The notes under the pieces are model-generated. The model ran no database searches. It saw only the letters and a list, made by a program, of their open reading frames with translations, and was not told the origin of the DNA. Positions 16,956-25,437 of a stretch of DNA of 64,000 bases are shown one piece after another (within the stretch, counting starts at the first letter, position 1; each line of letters begins with the position of its first letter). The position numbers and the translations under genes were made by a program. Source of the DNA: Glycomyces sp. TRM65418 (GTDB lineage: Bacteria; Actinomycetota; Actinomycetes; Mycobacteriales; Micromonosporaceae); the NCBI RefSeq assembly GCF_019710475.1, contig NZ_JAJFAX010000011.1, positions 1 to 64,000 of the forward strand, written 5' to 3'.

Positions 16956-16982
16956 AAGCCCCCGGCCGCCGGCCGAGGGCTT
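16956..16982 (-). terminator. Terminator of the tRNA-Gly transcript
   Basis: AAGCCC/GGGCTT arms enclosing a self-complementary GGCCG-rich core, beginning 8 nt after the tRNA 3' end on the minus strand. Confidence 0.55.
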
Positions 16983-16989
16983 CTCCTAG

Positions 16990-17060
16990 AGCGGGTGACG
17001 GGAATCGAACCCGCGCAATCAGTTTGGAAGACTGAGACTCTACCATTGAGCTACACCCGC
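16990..17060 (-). tRNA. tRNA-Gly(UCC)
   Basis: 71 nt reading leftward. The 7-bp acceptor GCGGGTG/CACCCGC, D arm GCTC...GAGT, anticodon loop CTTCCAA with anticodon TCC, T arm with GGTTCGATTCC, and discriminator U are all visible. CCA is not encoded. It decodes GGA/GGG glycine codons. Confidence 0.95.
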
Positions 17061-17101
17061 GCGGTCCGCGTGAGCGGACGCAGACGAGTGTAGCGCATCG
17101 A

Positions 17102-17713
17102 TCAGAAGTCGGCGGCAAGGACCGTTCTGAGGCTGTCCGGCGACGCGAACGTGTGGACCTGCCAGCCGCGCGACGCGGCCCGGGCGGTGTTCTCGCGGTC
17201 GTCGTCGATGAAGAGCAGGTCCCGCGGGGCCGCGTCGACGGCCGATCGCAGCCGGCGTTCCACCTCGGCGAACGCCGCCTCCTCCGGTTTGCGGACCCGC
17301 AGGCGGCACGCGAAGTAGCGGTGGCGGAACCACCGGGCCGCCTCGGGGAAGCGCTCGTCGAAGCCGTCGGCGAACAGCGGGCCGTTGTTCGAGAAGACCG
17401 CCAGCGGCAGGCCGTTCCCCGTGAGCGCGTCCAGGACCTCCCGGTTCAGGCGGAACGCCGAGGTCCACAGCCCGATGAGCTCGTCGAGGCCCCCGTCGAA
17501 GCCCGTGAGCCGCTCGACCTCGTCGCGGATCTCGGCGGCGGTGAACTCGCCCGCCTCGCATCGCGTCTCGAACCCGGACGCGAACAAGCGCCGGTCCAGT
17601 TCCTCCGGAGCCAGCCCCGTCCGGGTCGACAGCAGGTCGAGGCGGCGGGCCGGGTCGAAGTCGAACAGGACCGAGCCCAGGTCGGTGACGAGGACGCGCG
17701 CCGCGATGGCCAT
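17102..17713 (-). CDS. HAD-superfamily hydrolase (YihX-like)
   Basis: 203 aa, ATG with GGGAGG. Motif I is TDLGSVLFDFD (nucleophile Asp, with Gly in place of the second Asp, as in the YihX-type DLGNV subgroup). Motif II is LAVFSNN, motif III is the Lys in RVRKPE, and motif IV is LLFIDDDREN. The helical cap between I and II is type C1. YihX acts on glucose-1-phosphate; here the substrate is only inferred as a phosphosugar or similar. Confidence 0.85.
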   Translation of the reverse strand: MAIAARVLVTDLGSVLFDFDPARRLDLLSTRTGLAPEELDRRLFASGFETRCEAGEFTAAEIRDEVERLTGFDGGLDELIGLWTSAFRLNREVLDALTGNGLPLAVFSNNGPLFADGFDERFPEAARWFRHRYFACRLRVRKPEEAAFAEVERRLRSAVDAAPRDLLFIDDDRENTARAASRGWQVHTFASPDSLRTVLAADF

Positions 17714-17799
17714 GGACCGCCTCCCGGGGTTCGGATGCCTGAGCCCTCCAGCCTACGAGTCCCGATCGAGGCGGGCGGCGGGGCGTTGGGGAGGCGTCC

Positions 17800-18468
17800 T
17801 CATTCGGCGGGGAGGACGCTGAGCAGGCCGCCCCTGAGGTGCGCGAGGAACACCGGGTCGGCGTAGGCCTCCTCGGCGTGGCCCAGCGCGGTGTAGAAGC
17901 ACCGGCCCGCTTCGAGCCGGCGGTGCCAGGCGATCGGGTGCGGGCGGCCCATCGCGAGGTCGGCGGTGTCGTAGGTGCTCTCGTCGGCCTCCAGGAGGAC
18001 CTCGACGCCCTCGGGGCGTGCGTCGAAGCTGTACCACTCGTCCGTCCACGACCAGCGCTTCGGCAGGTGCGCGGTGGACGGGTGCGCCGCGTCCTTGACG
18101 TCGATCTCCCCGGGCGTGCAGCCCGGCGGGTGGCCGATGAAGCGGGCGCCCACGAGTTCGCGGAAGAACGGCCAGGAGCGCTCCGCGGTCGAGGCCGCGT
18201 GGATCCCGCACCAGCCGCCGCCGCCCGTCACGTAGTCGGCGAGTGCGGCGCGTTCGAGTTCGCCCAGGACGTCGCCGGAGGGGGAGAGCCAGACGACGGC
18301 CGCGAACCGGGCGAGGTCGACCGGGTTGTGGACCGCCGCGTCCTCGGTGTGCTCGGACTCGTACCCGAGGTCGGCCGCCAGGCGCTCGACGGCCGCGGCG
18401 CCGGCGGGGATCGAATCGTGCCGGAAACCGGTCGTCTTGGTGAAGACGAGTATGGCGGGGGTGGGCAT
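17800..18468 (-). CDS. ThuA-like domain protein
   Basis: 222 aa from the ATG at 18468 with GAGGAG. The protein is a single ThuA domain, a glutamine-amidotransferase-like fold: ILVFTKTTGFRHDSIPAGAAAVERLAADLG, a GGGGWCGIHAAS elbow, EWYSFDARPEGVEVLLEADESTY and the PIAWHRRLEAGRCFYTALGHAEEAYADP signature. ThuA proteins occur in trehalose and other sugar catabolic gene sets; biochemical role unresolved. Not part of a visible sugar operon here. Confidence 0.9.
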   Translation of the reverse strand: MPTPAILVFTKTTGFRHDSIPAGAAAVERLAADLGYESEHTEDAAVHNPVDLARFAAVVWLSPSGDVLGELERAALADYVTGGGGWCGIHAASTAERSWPFFRELVGARFIGHPPGCTPGEIDVKDAAHPSTAHLPKRWSWTDEWYSFDARPEGVEVLLEADESTYDTADLAMGRPHPIAWHRRLEAGRCFYTALGHAEEAYADPVFLAHLRGGLLSVLPAE

Positions 18469-18721
18469 AGCGGCTCCTCGGAGAACGATTGCTCGGCGTA
18501 GTCTAGGCGATCCGGGCGCTGTCCGGACGGCCCGGTCGCGCTCCCCGCAGCGGGTGACGAGCGGCGATATCGACCACACCCGCCGGGGCCGCCCTGGTGC
18601 GGCGGCCTAGACTCGTTCGGAGCGGGGGTCGATGCTGCGCTGCCGGCGGACCGATGCAGACGGGCGGCCCACCGCGCCCGACGTAAGGCAATCAAGCGAA
18701 ATCTGATCTAGGAGTACGTCT

Positions 18722-20116
18722 GTGAAGAGCACTGTCGAGACCCTGAGCCCGACCAGGGTGCGGCTGTCGGTCGAGGTGCCGTTCGAGGAGCTGGCGCCGT
18801 TCATCAACGAGGCGTACAAGACCGTCGGGCAGCAGATCCGCGTCCCCGGGTTCCGCCCCGGCAAGGCGCCCCGCCAGGTGATCGACCAGCGTGTCGGCCG
18901 CGAGTCGGTCTTCGCGCAGGCGATGGACCCCGCGGTGCAGGCCAACCTGAACAAGGCCGTCACCGAGAACGACGTGAACGCGCTGGGCCGCCCGGAGCTG
19001 ACCGAGGTCAAGCCGATCGAAGAGGGCAAGCCGTTCGAGTTCGTGGTCGAGACCGACGTGACCCCCGCGTTCGAGCTCCCCGACTTCTCCTCGCTGAAGG
19101 TCACCGTCGAGGCCGGCGACGTCACCGAGGAGGACGTGGACAAGGACCTGGAGTCGCAGCGTCTGCGCTTCTCGTCGCTGAAGACCGTCGAGCGCGCCGC
19201 GGCCGAGGGCGACTTCGTCGTGCTCGACCTGCGCGCCACCCAGAACGGCGAAGAGGTCGAGGGCGGCTCCGTCACCGGCATGAGCCACGAGGTCGGCTCC
19301 GGCAACCTGCTCGACGGCCTGGACGAGGCCCTCATCGGCATGTCCGCCGGCGACGAGAAGACCATCCAGTCCACCCTCGCGGGTGAGCAGGAAGGCCAGA
19401 CCGCCGACGTCGAGGTCAAGGTCACCCAGGTCAAGGAGCGCGAGCTTCCCGAGCTGGACGACGACTTCGCCGAGATGGCCAGCCAGTTCGACACCCTCGC
19501 GGAGCTGCGCGAGGCCACCCGCGAGCGCCTGGAGACCCAGGGCCGCACCGGCAAGGCCAACGAGGCCCGCGCCAAGACCCTCGAGGCCCTCCTCGAGGCC
19601 GTCGACCTGCCGCTGCCGGAGAAGACCGTCGAGGCCGAGATCGAGCACACCCGCGGCCACCTTCAGGAGCAGGTCGTGCAGCTCGCCGGCAGCTTCGAGG
19701 AGTACCTCACCGCGGTCGGCAAGACCCCCGAGGAGTTCGACGCCGAGCTGCGGAACGACGTCGAGTCGAACCTGAGCCAGTCGATCATCCTCGGCCGCAT
19801 CGCCACCGAGCGCGAGCTCGAGGTCTCGGGCGAGCTCATGACCGCCGAGGTCGTGCGCCAGGCCCAGCAGCGCGGCGTCCCGCAGGACCAGTTCCAGAAG
19901 TTCGTGGACGAGCTGCGCACGAACGGCGGCCTCCAGCAGATCGCCGTCTCGCTGCGCCAGCAGCTGGCCCTCGAAGAGGTCGTCAAGGAGGCCTCGATCG
20001 TGGACGCCTCCGGCAAGGAGCTCACCGAAGAGGACCTCTTCCCGGGCCGCAAGGCCGCCGAGGCCGACGGCGACGCCGTGGTCGACGCCGACTCGGAGGA
20101 GAAGACCGAGGAGTGA
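18722..20116 (+). CDS. tig: Trigger factor (ribosome-associated chaperone / prolyl isomerase)
   Basis: 464 aa from a GTG with AGGAG upstream. The N-terminal ribosome-binding domain carries the signature VPGFRPGKAP (GFRxGxxP) near residue 42. A PPIase (FKBP-like) domain follows (GDFVVLDLRATQNGEEVEGGSVTGMSHEVGSGNLLDGLDEALIGM), then a helical C-terminal arm. An acidic 40-residue tail is normal in actinobacteria. It folds nascent chains at the exit tunnel. The conserved tig...clpP-clpP-clpX order is interrupted here by a sugar-uptake operon on the opposite strand. Confidence 0.97.
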   Translation: MKSTVETLSPTRVRLSVEVPFEELAPFINEAYKTVGQQIRVPGFRPGKAPRQVIDQRVGRESVFAQAMDPAVQANLNKAVTENDVNALGRPELTEVKPIEEGKPFEFVVETDVTPAFELPDFSSLKVTVEAGDVTEEDVDKDLESQRLRFSSLKTVERAAAEGDFVVLDLRATQNGEEVEGGSVTGMSHEVGSGNLLDGLDEALIGMSAGDEKTIQSTLAGEQEGQTADVEVKVTQVKERELPELDDDFAEMASQFDTLAELREATRERLETQGRTGKANEARAKTLEALLEAVDLPLPEKTVEAEIEHTRGHLQEQVVQLAGSFEEYLTAVGKTPEEFDAELRNDVESNLSQSIILGRIATERELEVSGELMTAEVVRQAQQRGVPQDQFQKFVDELRTNGGLQQIAVSLRQQLALEEVVKEASIVDASGKELTEEDLFPGRKAAEADGDAVVDADSEEKTEE

Positions 20117-20133
20117 TCCTCGAACGGACGTAC

Positions 20134-20165
20134 CGGGGGCCCACCGCGCACGCGGTGGGCCCCCG
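20134..20165 (+). terminator. Terminator after tig
   Basis: 14-15-bp stem CGGGGGCCCACCGC with its complement and a tiny loop. Outer CGAACG/CGTTCG can extend it. Confidence 0.75.
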
Positions 20166-20225
20166 TTCGTCCTGCGGTGCTCGGCTCTGTCGTCTGAAGG
20201 CGCCGCATCGGACGGCGGCCGCTGC

Positions 20226-21923
20226 TCAACCGGCTTGCGCGCGCTCCGCTCGCAGCGTCACCGTCGCGCGTCCGCTCTCGGGCAGCGACACGTAGAGCTT
20301 CGCGCCTTCGCCCGCATCCGTGCCGCTCAGGTGCGTGTAGTCCTCGCCCGGGTGGTAGAACGGCCGACGAGTGGGCGCGCCTTCGGGCCGGACCTCGATC
20401 GCGAGACGGTCCGCGCCGCACCGGTACGAGCAGCGCCCGCCGATCGGCTCGACGCCTCCGGGCGCCTCTCGCACGCCCTCGAAGGCCCCGCCGGGACGGA
20501 ACGACAGTTCGAGGACCTCGCCGACCCGGCCGGGCTCCGCTGCCACGTCGAAGCGCACTTCCCTTGCGGCCGTGTGGATCCGGACCGTGATCTCGGTGTA
20601 CAGCTCCACGGACTCGGCCGGCCGGTGCGCGAAGTCCATCGAGGCCGAGAACCGACCCTCGTCGGTGAGGGCGTACACCCCGTCCGCGTTGCGGTGCTCC
20701 GGCGGCAGCGGCTGGTAGTACGCCGCGCTCGACCGCTCCCGCAGCACGAACGCGCCGTCCTCGACCGCGAGGCCGTCGGCCCGGAACGGGCCGAGGCCGA
20801 AGAAGTCCCGCGACAACCGCACCGAGTCCAGCACCGCCGCACCGGAGACCACCCGCAGGAACGTCGGGTTCGAGGCCAGGCCCGAGCGGATCCGCCCGTG
20901 CCCGGCGTAGTCGGAGCCGCCGTAGACCGCCGCATAGAAGTCCCCGTCGCGGGCCACCGCGAGCCCCGACGACGGGAACACCGCCGCCACCGCCTTCGGC
21001 TCCTCGGGCTCCGGCAGCGGCCCGGCCAGCGCCGGTTCGAGCAGGATCTCCGCCAGCGCGTCCGTGGGGAACGCCGGCGGCGCCTCCAGGATCCGCTCCG
21101 CCACCGCGGCGAAGTCACCGCGGCGGCGAGCGATCGCGAACCGCCGGAACTGCATGAGGAACGGCGCGAGCGTGATCGTGCCGCGCTGGTCCTGCCGTCG
21201 CGAGTGGACGGTCTCGACCGTGCCGTCCGGCAGGGCGGTCGCCGCGATCGCCTCCAGGTTCAGGCACACCGCGTCCAGCAGCTCCGGCCGGTCCAGCGAG
21301 ACGCCGAGGGCCGTCAGGGACGGGTTCGAGACGTGCAGCGCGTAGTTGGCGCTCCGCTCCGAGTACATCCCGTCCGGCGCGATGTCGACGCCCTCGGCGA
21401 GCCACTGGTCCACGCGTTCGACCAGGCGGGGGTCGGGCCAGTGCCGGTTCAGGCGCGCCAGCGCCGCGCTCAGCTCCCAGCGGTGGTTCGGCGTGTGGAC
21501 GCCGCCGAGCCGCAGCGGCTCCGCCGCCTTGAGCGCGATCCGCTCCAACTCCGGCGCCAACGGCCGCCACGGCCCCGGCGCATCGGCCAGCAGTGCGTAC
21601 GTGTCGCACAGGTCGTTGACCGTGAACGCCGTGTCCGGCGGCGAGCTGAGGTTCTCGCCGTCGAACAGGCCGTCCTCGCCCTGCATCCCGGCCAGGTACG
21701 CGATCAGCCGCGTCGCCGCCCGCGCCGCCTCCTCCGAGGCGAAGTGGACCGAGCCGGGGTGGACTCCGCAGGCCGCGAGGGCCTTCGCGGCGGCCATGAC
21801 CGCCCGGTGGTGCGGCGTGCCGTCGAGCAGTCCGTCGACGCCGTCGAGGACCGCCCGGGCGCGCTCGTCGGCCGCCGCGGTCACGGCGGCCGCGAAGCGC
21901 TCGTCAGTCTTTGAGTCCTGCAT
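20226..21923 (-). CDS. Heparinase II/III-like (alpha/alpha toroid + beta-sandwich) polysaccharide-active protein
   Basis: 565 aa, no signal peptide. The first 300 residues are helical and contain TPNHRWELSAALARLNRHW and DGMYSERSANYALHVSNPSLTALG, which resemble the Asn-His and (D/E)G-x-Y...Y catalytic-site strings of heparinase II/III and alginate lyases. The second half is beta-rich (SSGLAVARDGDFYAAVYGGSDYAGHGRIRSGL...). It overlaps the 3' end of the preceding permease gene by 20 nt, so it belongs to the ABC operon and likely acts in the cytosol on imported uronate-containing oligosaccharides. Family assignment is tentative. Confidence 0.65.
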   Translation of the reverse strand: MQDSKTDERFAAAVTAAADERARAVLDGVDGLLDGTPHHRAVMAAAKALAACGVHPGSVHFASEEAARAATRLIAYLAGMQGEDGLFDGENLSSPPDTAFTVNDLCDTYALLADAPGPWRPLAPELERIALKAAEPLRLGGVHTPNHRWELSAALARLNRHWPDPRLVERVDQWLAEGVDIAPDGMYSERSANYALHVSNPSLTALGVSLDRPELLDAVCLNLEAIAATALPDGTVETVHSRRQDQRGTITLAPFLMQFRRFAIARRRGDFAAVAERILEAPPAFPTDALAEILLEPALAGPLPEPEEPKAVAAVFPSSGLAVARDGDFYAAVYGGSDYAGHGRIRSGLASNPTFLRVVSGAAVLDSVRLSRDFFGLGPFRADGLAVEDGAFVLRERSSAAYYQPLPPEHRNADGVYALTDEGRFSASMDFAHRPAESVELYTEITVRIHTAAREVRFDVAAEPGRVGEVLELSFRPGGAFEGVREAPGGVEPIGGRCSYRCGADRLAIEVRPEGAPTRRPFYHPGEDYTHLSGTDAGEGAKLYVSLPESGRATVTLRAERAQAG

Positions 21924-22815
21924 TGATGTCCTCGTTCATGACGTACTTCTGGAACACGATGAAGATCAGCACCAGCGGCAGGATCGACATCACCGACGCG
22001 GCCAGCAGCAGCGGCCAGTCGATGTTCTCGGCGCCCACGATCGAGCGCAGCGCGATCTGGAGCGTGAACTTCCGTTCGTCGCCGACGACGATGAGCGGCC
22101 AGATGTAGTCGTTCCAGCGCCACTGGAACGAGAAGATCGCCAGCGTCATGATGATCGGCCGCGACATCGGCAGCATGATCCGGAAGAAGATCCCCACCTC
22201 GCGCGCGCCGTCGATGCGGGCGGCCTCGATGATGTCGTCCGGGATCGAGATGAAGAACTGCCGGAACATGAACACGCCCGTGGCCGTCAGGATCGAGGGC
22301 ACGACCAGGCCCGCCATGGTGTCGTACATGCCCAGGTCGCGGATCACGATGAACGTGGGCGAGAGGATGACCTCGGTCGGCAGCATCGTGGTGGCGAGGA
22401 TGCAGACGAAGAAGACCCGGATCCAGCGCGAGTCCTGGTACTTCGCCAGCGCGTAGCCGCACATGGCGCTGGCGAAGACCGTCAGGACGGTGGTCGTCAC
22501 GGCCACGGCGAGCGTGTTGGAGAAGTACAGGAAGAAGTCGAACCGGTCCCAGGCCTTCTCGAAGCCGCCGACCGTCGGGCTCTCGGGGAGGAACGTGAGC
22601 GGGTATTGGAACAGCTCGCTGCCGGGCTTGAACGCGCTCAGGAGGAACCAGACGAGCGGAAACGCGTACAGCACCGCCAGGAGCCACATGAACGTCGACA
22701 TCGGGATGACGCTGCCGAGTTCCCGGGCCTGGCGGGGCCGGCGTCTCGCGGGCTTCGCGCCGCTGCGGCGCGGGGCCGGCGCGGTCGTGTCGGGTTTCGC
22801 GGTCGTGATGCTCAT
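21904..22815 (-). CDS. ABC sugar transporter, MalG-type permease
   Basis: 303 aa, ATG at 22815 overlapping the upstream permease stop (ATGA). Six TM segments, with the carbohydrate-permease EAA loop EAARIDGAREVGIFFRIMLPMSRP that docks to the ATPase. A 40-residue basic N-tail is cytosolic. Carbohydrate uptake-1 family. No ATPase is encoded nearby, so a shared MsiK-like ATPase is expected, as is usual in actinobacteria. Confidence 0.93.
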   Translation of the reverse strand: MSITTAKPDTTAPAPRRSGAKPARRRPRQARELGSVIPMSTFMWLLAVLYAFPLVWFLLSAFKPGSELFQYPLTFLPESPTVGGFEKAWDRFDFFLYFSNTLAVAVTTTVLTVFASAMCGYALAKYQDSRWIRVFFVCILATTMLPTEVILSPTFIVIRDLGMYDTMAGLVVPSILTATGVFMFRQFFISIPDDIIEAARIDGAREVGIFFRIMLPMSRPIIMTLAIFSFQWRWNDYIWPLIVVGDERKFTLQIALRSIVGAENIDWPLLLAASVMSILPLVLIFIVFQKYVMNEDINAGLKD

Positions 22816-23741
22816 GCGGCGCGCCTCCGGTTGACCCACATCTGGAGCAGGGCGATGGTGAGCAGGATGGCCAGCAGGATCATGGAGACCGCGCTGGCGT
22901 AGCCGACGTCGGCGCGCTGAAAGCCGGTCTCGTAGATGTACTGGATGATGAAGGTGTTCGAGGTGCCCGGTCCGCCGCCGTTGAGGGCCTGGACCATGGC
23001 GAACTCCTTCATGGCCCCGAGCGAGGACAGCAGGATCACCAGGAACGAGGTGGGCGCGATCGAGGGCAGCGTGATGTGGCGGAACCGCTGCCACGAGTTC
23101 GCGCCGTCGATCTCGGCGGCCTCGTAGTAGGCGCGCGGGACGTTCTTGAGCGCGGCGATGAAGATGAGCATGTTGAACGCCGTGCCGCCCCAGGTGCCGG
23201 CCATGACGACGACCATCAGGGCGAGGTCGGGGTCGGTCTGCCAGGCGAGCGGGTCCGCGCCGAGCTCGCTGACGACGTAGTTGACGAAGCCGAAGCTCTC
23301 GCCGAACATCCACCGCCAGATGACGCCCGCGACGATGGGGGAGATGAGCCACGGGAAGAAGAAGATGATCTTCGCCGCGGCTTTGCCCCTGGTGTAGTTG
23401 CTGACCAGGAGCGCGGCGATGCTCAGGGAGACGACGTACATGAGCGGGACGCTCAGGGCCGCGAACAGGAGGGTCCGGGTCAGGGCCCGGTAGAAGGTCG
23501 GGTCGCCGAACAGCTGCTCGTAGTTGTCCAGGCCGATGAACTCGAAGGTCCCGATCCCGGTGTAGTCGGTGAAGGAGTAGATCAGGCCCAGGCTGCCGGG
23601 CCAGACGAAGAACAGGCCGAACAGGACGATGTTGAGTCCGGCGAGCGCCAGGGGAGCGAACCGGTACTGGACGCGGCGCGCCCGGCCGGGCCGCTGGCGC
23701 GGCCCGGCGAGGCGCTCGGTGTCGATGGCGGTGGCCGTCAA
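22812..23741 (-). CDS. ABC sugar transporter, MalF-type permease
   Basis: 309 aa from a TTG start 3 nt after the binding-protein stop. Six TM helices and an EAA motif YYEAAEIDGANSWQRFRHITLPSIAP. Pairs with the downstream MalG-type subunit. Confidence 0.93.
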   Translation of the reverse strand: MTATAIDTERLAGPRQRPGRARRVQYRFAPLALAGLNIVLFGLFFVWPGSLGLIYSFTDYTGIGTFEFIGLDNYEQLFGDPTFYRALTRTLLFAALSVPLMYVVSLSIAALLVSNYTRGKAAAKIIFFFPWLISPIVAGVIWRWMFGESFGFVNYVVSELGADPLAWQTDPDLALMVVVMAGTWGGTAFNMLIFIAALKNVPRAYYEAAEIDGANSWQRFRHITLPSIAPTSFLVILLSSLGAMKEFAMVQALNGGGPGTSNTFIIQYIYETGFQRADVGYASAVSMILLAILLTIALLQMWVNRRRAA

Positions 23742-23744
23742 GGG

Positions 23745-25016
23745 TTACTCGCAGGTGATGTTCTCGTTGAGCGAAGCGATGATGTTCGCGATGGTGGTGG
23801 CGACGTCCTGTTCGCCGTTGGCGAGCTTGACGGCCTCGTCCTTGAGCGGGTCGGCGTCGCCGCCGGCGCTCTGGCCCGCGTACGCCATCTCCAGCTGGGA
23901 GGTGATCTGGTGGCCGGAGATCGGGTCGGAGGCGGCGATCTCCTCGTTGTAGAGGTCGAAGCTCGCCTGGGAGGGCCCGTAGTCGATGGTGAGGCCCTGG
24001 GTGACCGGCAGGAACCCGGAGATCTCGGAGATCTCGGTGTAGTTCTCGGCGCTGTAGAGCCAGTCGACGAAGTCGAGCGCGGTCCGGGACTTCTCGCCCT
24101 TGTAGACGACCATGAGGCCGCCGCCGACGTTGGTGGCGCGGCGCGGCTGGGCCGGCATGAGCGCGGAGGCCCACTCGAAGTCGGCGATGTTCGCCTGGAA
24201 GTCGGCGACCTGCCAGGAACCGGAGTAGTAGGCCGCGACCTGGCCGCTCTTGAAGAGGGCGTTCGGGTCGTCGCCGGAGACCCACACCGAGCGGGGCATG
24301 ACGTCGTCGTCGTTGACGGCCGCGAAGAACTCGAGGGCGGCGGTGGTGGCCGCCTCGTCGGTGGAGTAGGTGCAGTCCTCGCCGAGGACGAAGCCGTCGC
24401 CGCCGAACTGGTACATGAAGGAGCGCAGGCGGTGCGAGGAGGGGTCCATGACGAGGCCGTAGCGCGCTCCGGTGGCGGCCTTGACCTCCTTGACCGCGGC
24501 GATGAACTCGTCCCACGTCCACAGCCCGTCGGGCGCGGTCGGGTAGGCCACCCCGGCTTCGTCGAAGAGGGACTTGTTGACGTAGAGGCCGACGGCGGTG
24601 AGGTCGGTGGGGATGGTCGGGACCGCGCCGTCGGCGTTCTCCACGATGAGGTTCTCCATGACCCCGTGCGCGCTCGCGATGTCCGAGAGGTCCTCGAGCT
24701 GATGCATCCAGATCGGGTCGACCGCGGTGACGCGGGCGAGGTCGGGGAGGCCGTCGGCCTGGGCGGCGTTCCGCAGCCGGGTGTTGAAGTCGTCGTAGGG
24801 GATGTCGTCGATGTCGACGGTGACGCCGGTTTCCTCGTGGTATTTCTCGGCCATCTTCTGGAATCCGCCGCCCTGGTTGGCGTCGCCGGAGAGCCAGAAC
24901 TTGACGGTCTTGGCGTCGCCCTCGTCGTCACCGCCGCCGCCGATGAAGCCGCAGGCGCTGAGGGGCAGGGCCGCCGCGCCGGCGGTGCCGGCGCTCAAAA
25001 TGAGTCTTCTCTTCAT
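23745..25016 (-). CDS. ABC sugar transporter, substrate-binding lipoprotein
   Basis: 423 aa. Signal peptide with lipobox LSAC (Cys22), followed by a Gly/Asp-rich spacer. Family-1 solute-binding fold (VKFWLSGDANQGGGFQKMAEKYHEETGVTVDIDDIPYDDF; NKSLFDEAGV; LWTWDEFIAAVKEVK; ALFKSGQVAAYYSGSW). First gene of the importer operon, preceded by an AAGCGCTT operator candidate. It captures an oligosaccharide at the outer membrane face; the heparinase-like last gene suggests a uronic-acid-containing ligand, by inference. Confidence 0.93.
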   Translation of the reverse strand: MKRRLILSAGTAGAAALPLSACGFIGGGGDDEGDAKTVKFWLSGDANQGGGFQKMAEKYHEETGVTVDIDDIPYDDFNTRLRNAAQADGLPDLARVTAVDPIWMHQLEDLSDIASAHGVMENLIVENADGAVPTIPTDLTAVGLYVNKSLFDEAGVAYPTAPDGLWTWDEFIAAVKEVKAATGARYGLVMDPSSHRLRSFMYQFGGDGFVLGEDCTYSTDEAATTAALEFFAAVNDDDVMPRSVWVSGDDPNALFKSGQVAAYYSGSWQVADFQANIADFEWASALMPAQPRRATNVGGGLMVVYKGEKSRTALDFVDWLYSAENYTEISEISGFLPVTQGLTIDYGPSQASFDLYNEEIAASDPISGHQITSQLEMAYAGQSAGGDADPLKDEAVKLANGEQDVATTIANIIASLNENITCE

Positions 25017-25130
25017 TGAGCTCTCTCTTCGGGGAACGGGGTCGGCCCCGGATGCCGGCCGGGAGACCGCTGGTTCGCTCCGCGCGGGGATGCGCGTGCG
25101 CGGTGCGCCCCCACGTGTGCCAAGTCACCT

Positions 25131-25145
25131 GTGAAGCGCTTGCCC
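25131..25145. promoter_or_regulatory. LacI/cre-type operator of the sugar importer
   Basis: GTGAAGCGCTTGCCC contains the perfect palindrome AAGCGCTT, the core of actinobacterial LacI-family sugar operators. It lies 115 bp upstream of the lipoprotein start. Binding by the LacI protein encoded at 2856-3893 is possible but unproven. Confidence 0.6.
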
Positions 25146-25163
25146 GACGATAGCAGAAGTCAC

Positions 25164-25190
25164 CTGTCGCGCGACAGTAGCGCGCGACAG
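25164..25190. promoter_or_regulatory. 14-bp perfect palindrome plus repeat arm
   Basis: CTGTCGCGCGACAG (25164-25177) is fully self-complementary, and CGCGCGACAG recurs at 25181-25190. The sequence AAGTCACCTGT also occurs twice (25122-25132, 25157-25167), framing the AAGCGCTT site. This indicates a second regulator or cooperative sites. Confidence 0.5.
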
Positions 25191-25320
25191 CTGGTATTGA
25201 ACTGCAACTTTTCACCATCGCCCGCGTCCCGTCCCGGCGGCGTCCCCTCCCGGATGCCCGCCCTCGACCCCGGCCGCGGCGGCCGATGCCCCATGGCGGA
25301 CGGCGGATCGCGGCGCGCTC

Positions 25321-25331
25321 CGCTCGCAGCG
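25321..25331 (+). promoter_or_regulatory. ClgR-like box upstream of clpP1
   Basis: CGCTCGCAGCG followed by AAC resembles the ClgR consensus CGC-Y-N3-R-GCG with flanking A/T. ClgR activates clpP operons in Streptomyces, Corynebacterium and Mycobacterium. The site is 107 bp upstream of the chosen clpP1 start. The same 11-mer also occurs inside the coding sequence at 20247-20257, so specificity is limited. Confidence 0.4.
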
Positions 25332-25437
25332 AACACGGCCCCCAGGCGCGTCCGATCGTCGTCCCGACGGGCTAAGGTCTGCATTGGTAACCGCAAAGCC
25401 GAGTGCATATCGCCGAGACAGAATGAAGGTGCAAGAC

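Larger units (their letters stand above)
25017..25437. other. Divergent control region, sugar importer / clpP1
   Basis: 421 bp. The left part carries the importer operators (25122-25190) and the right part the ClgR-like box (25321-25331) and a TAAGGT -10-like element (25373-25378) for clpP1. No gene. Confidence 0.6.

Noticed and set aside
20247-20257. Second ClgR-like CGCTCGCAGCG
   Set aside because: It lies inside the 3' end of the heparinase-like coding sequence, away from any promoter; likely chance.
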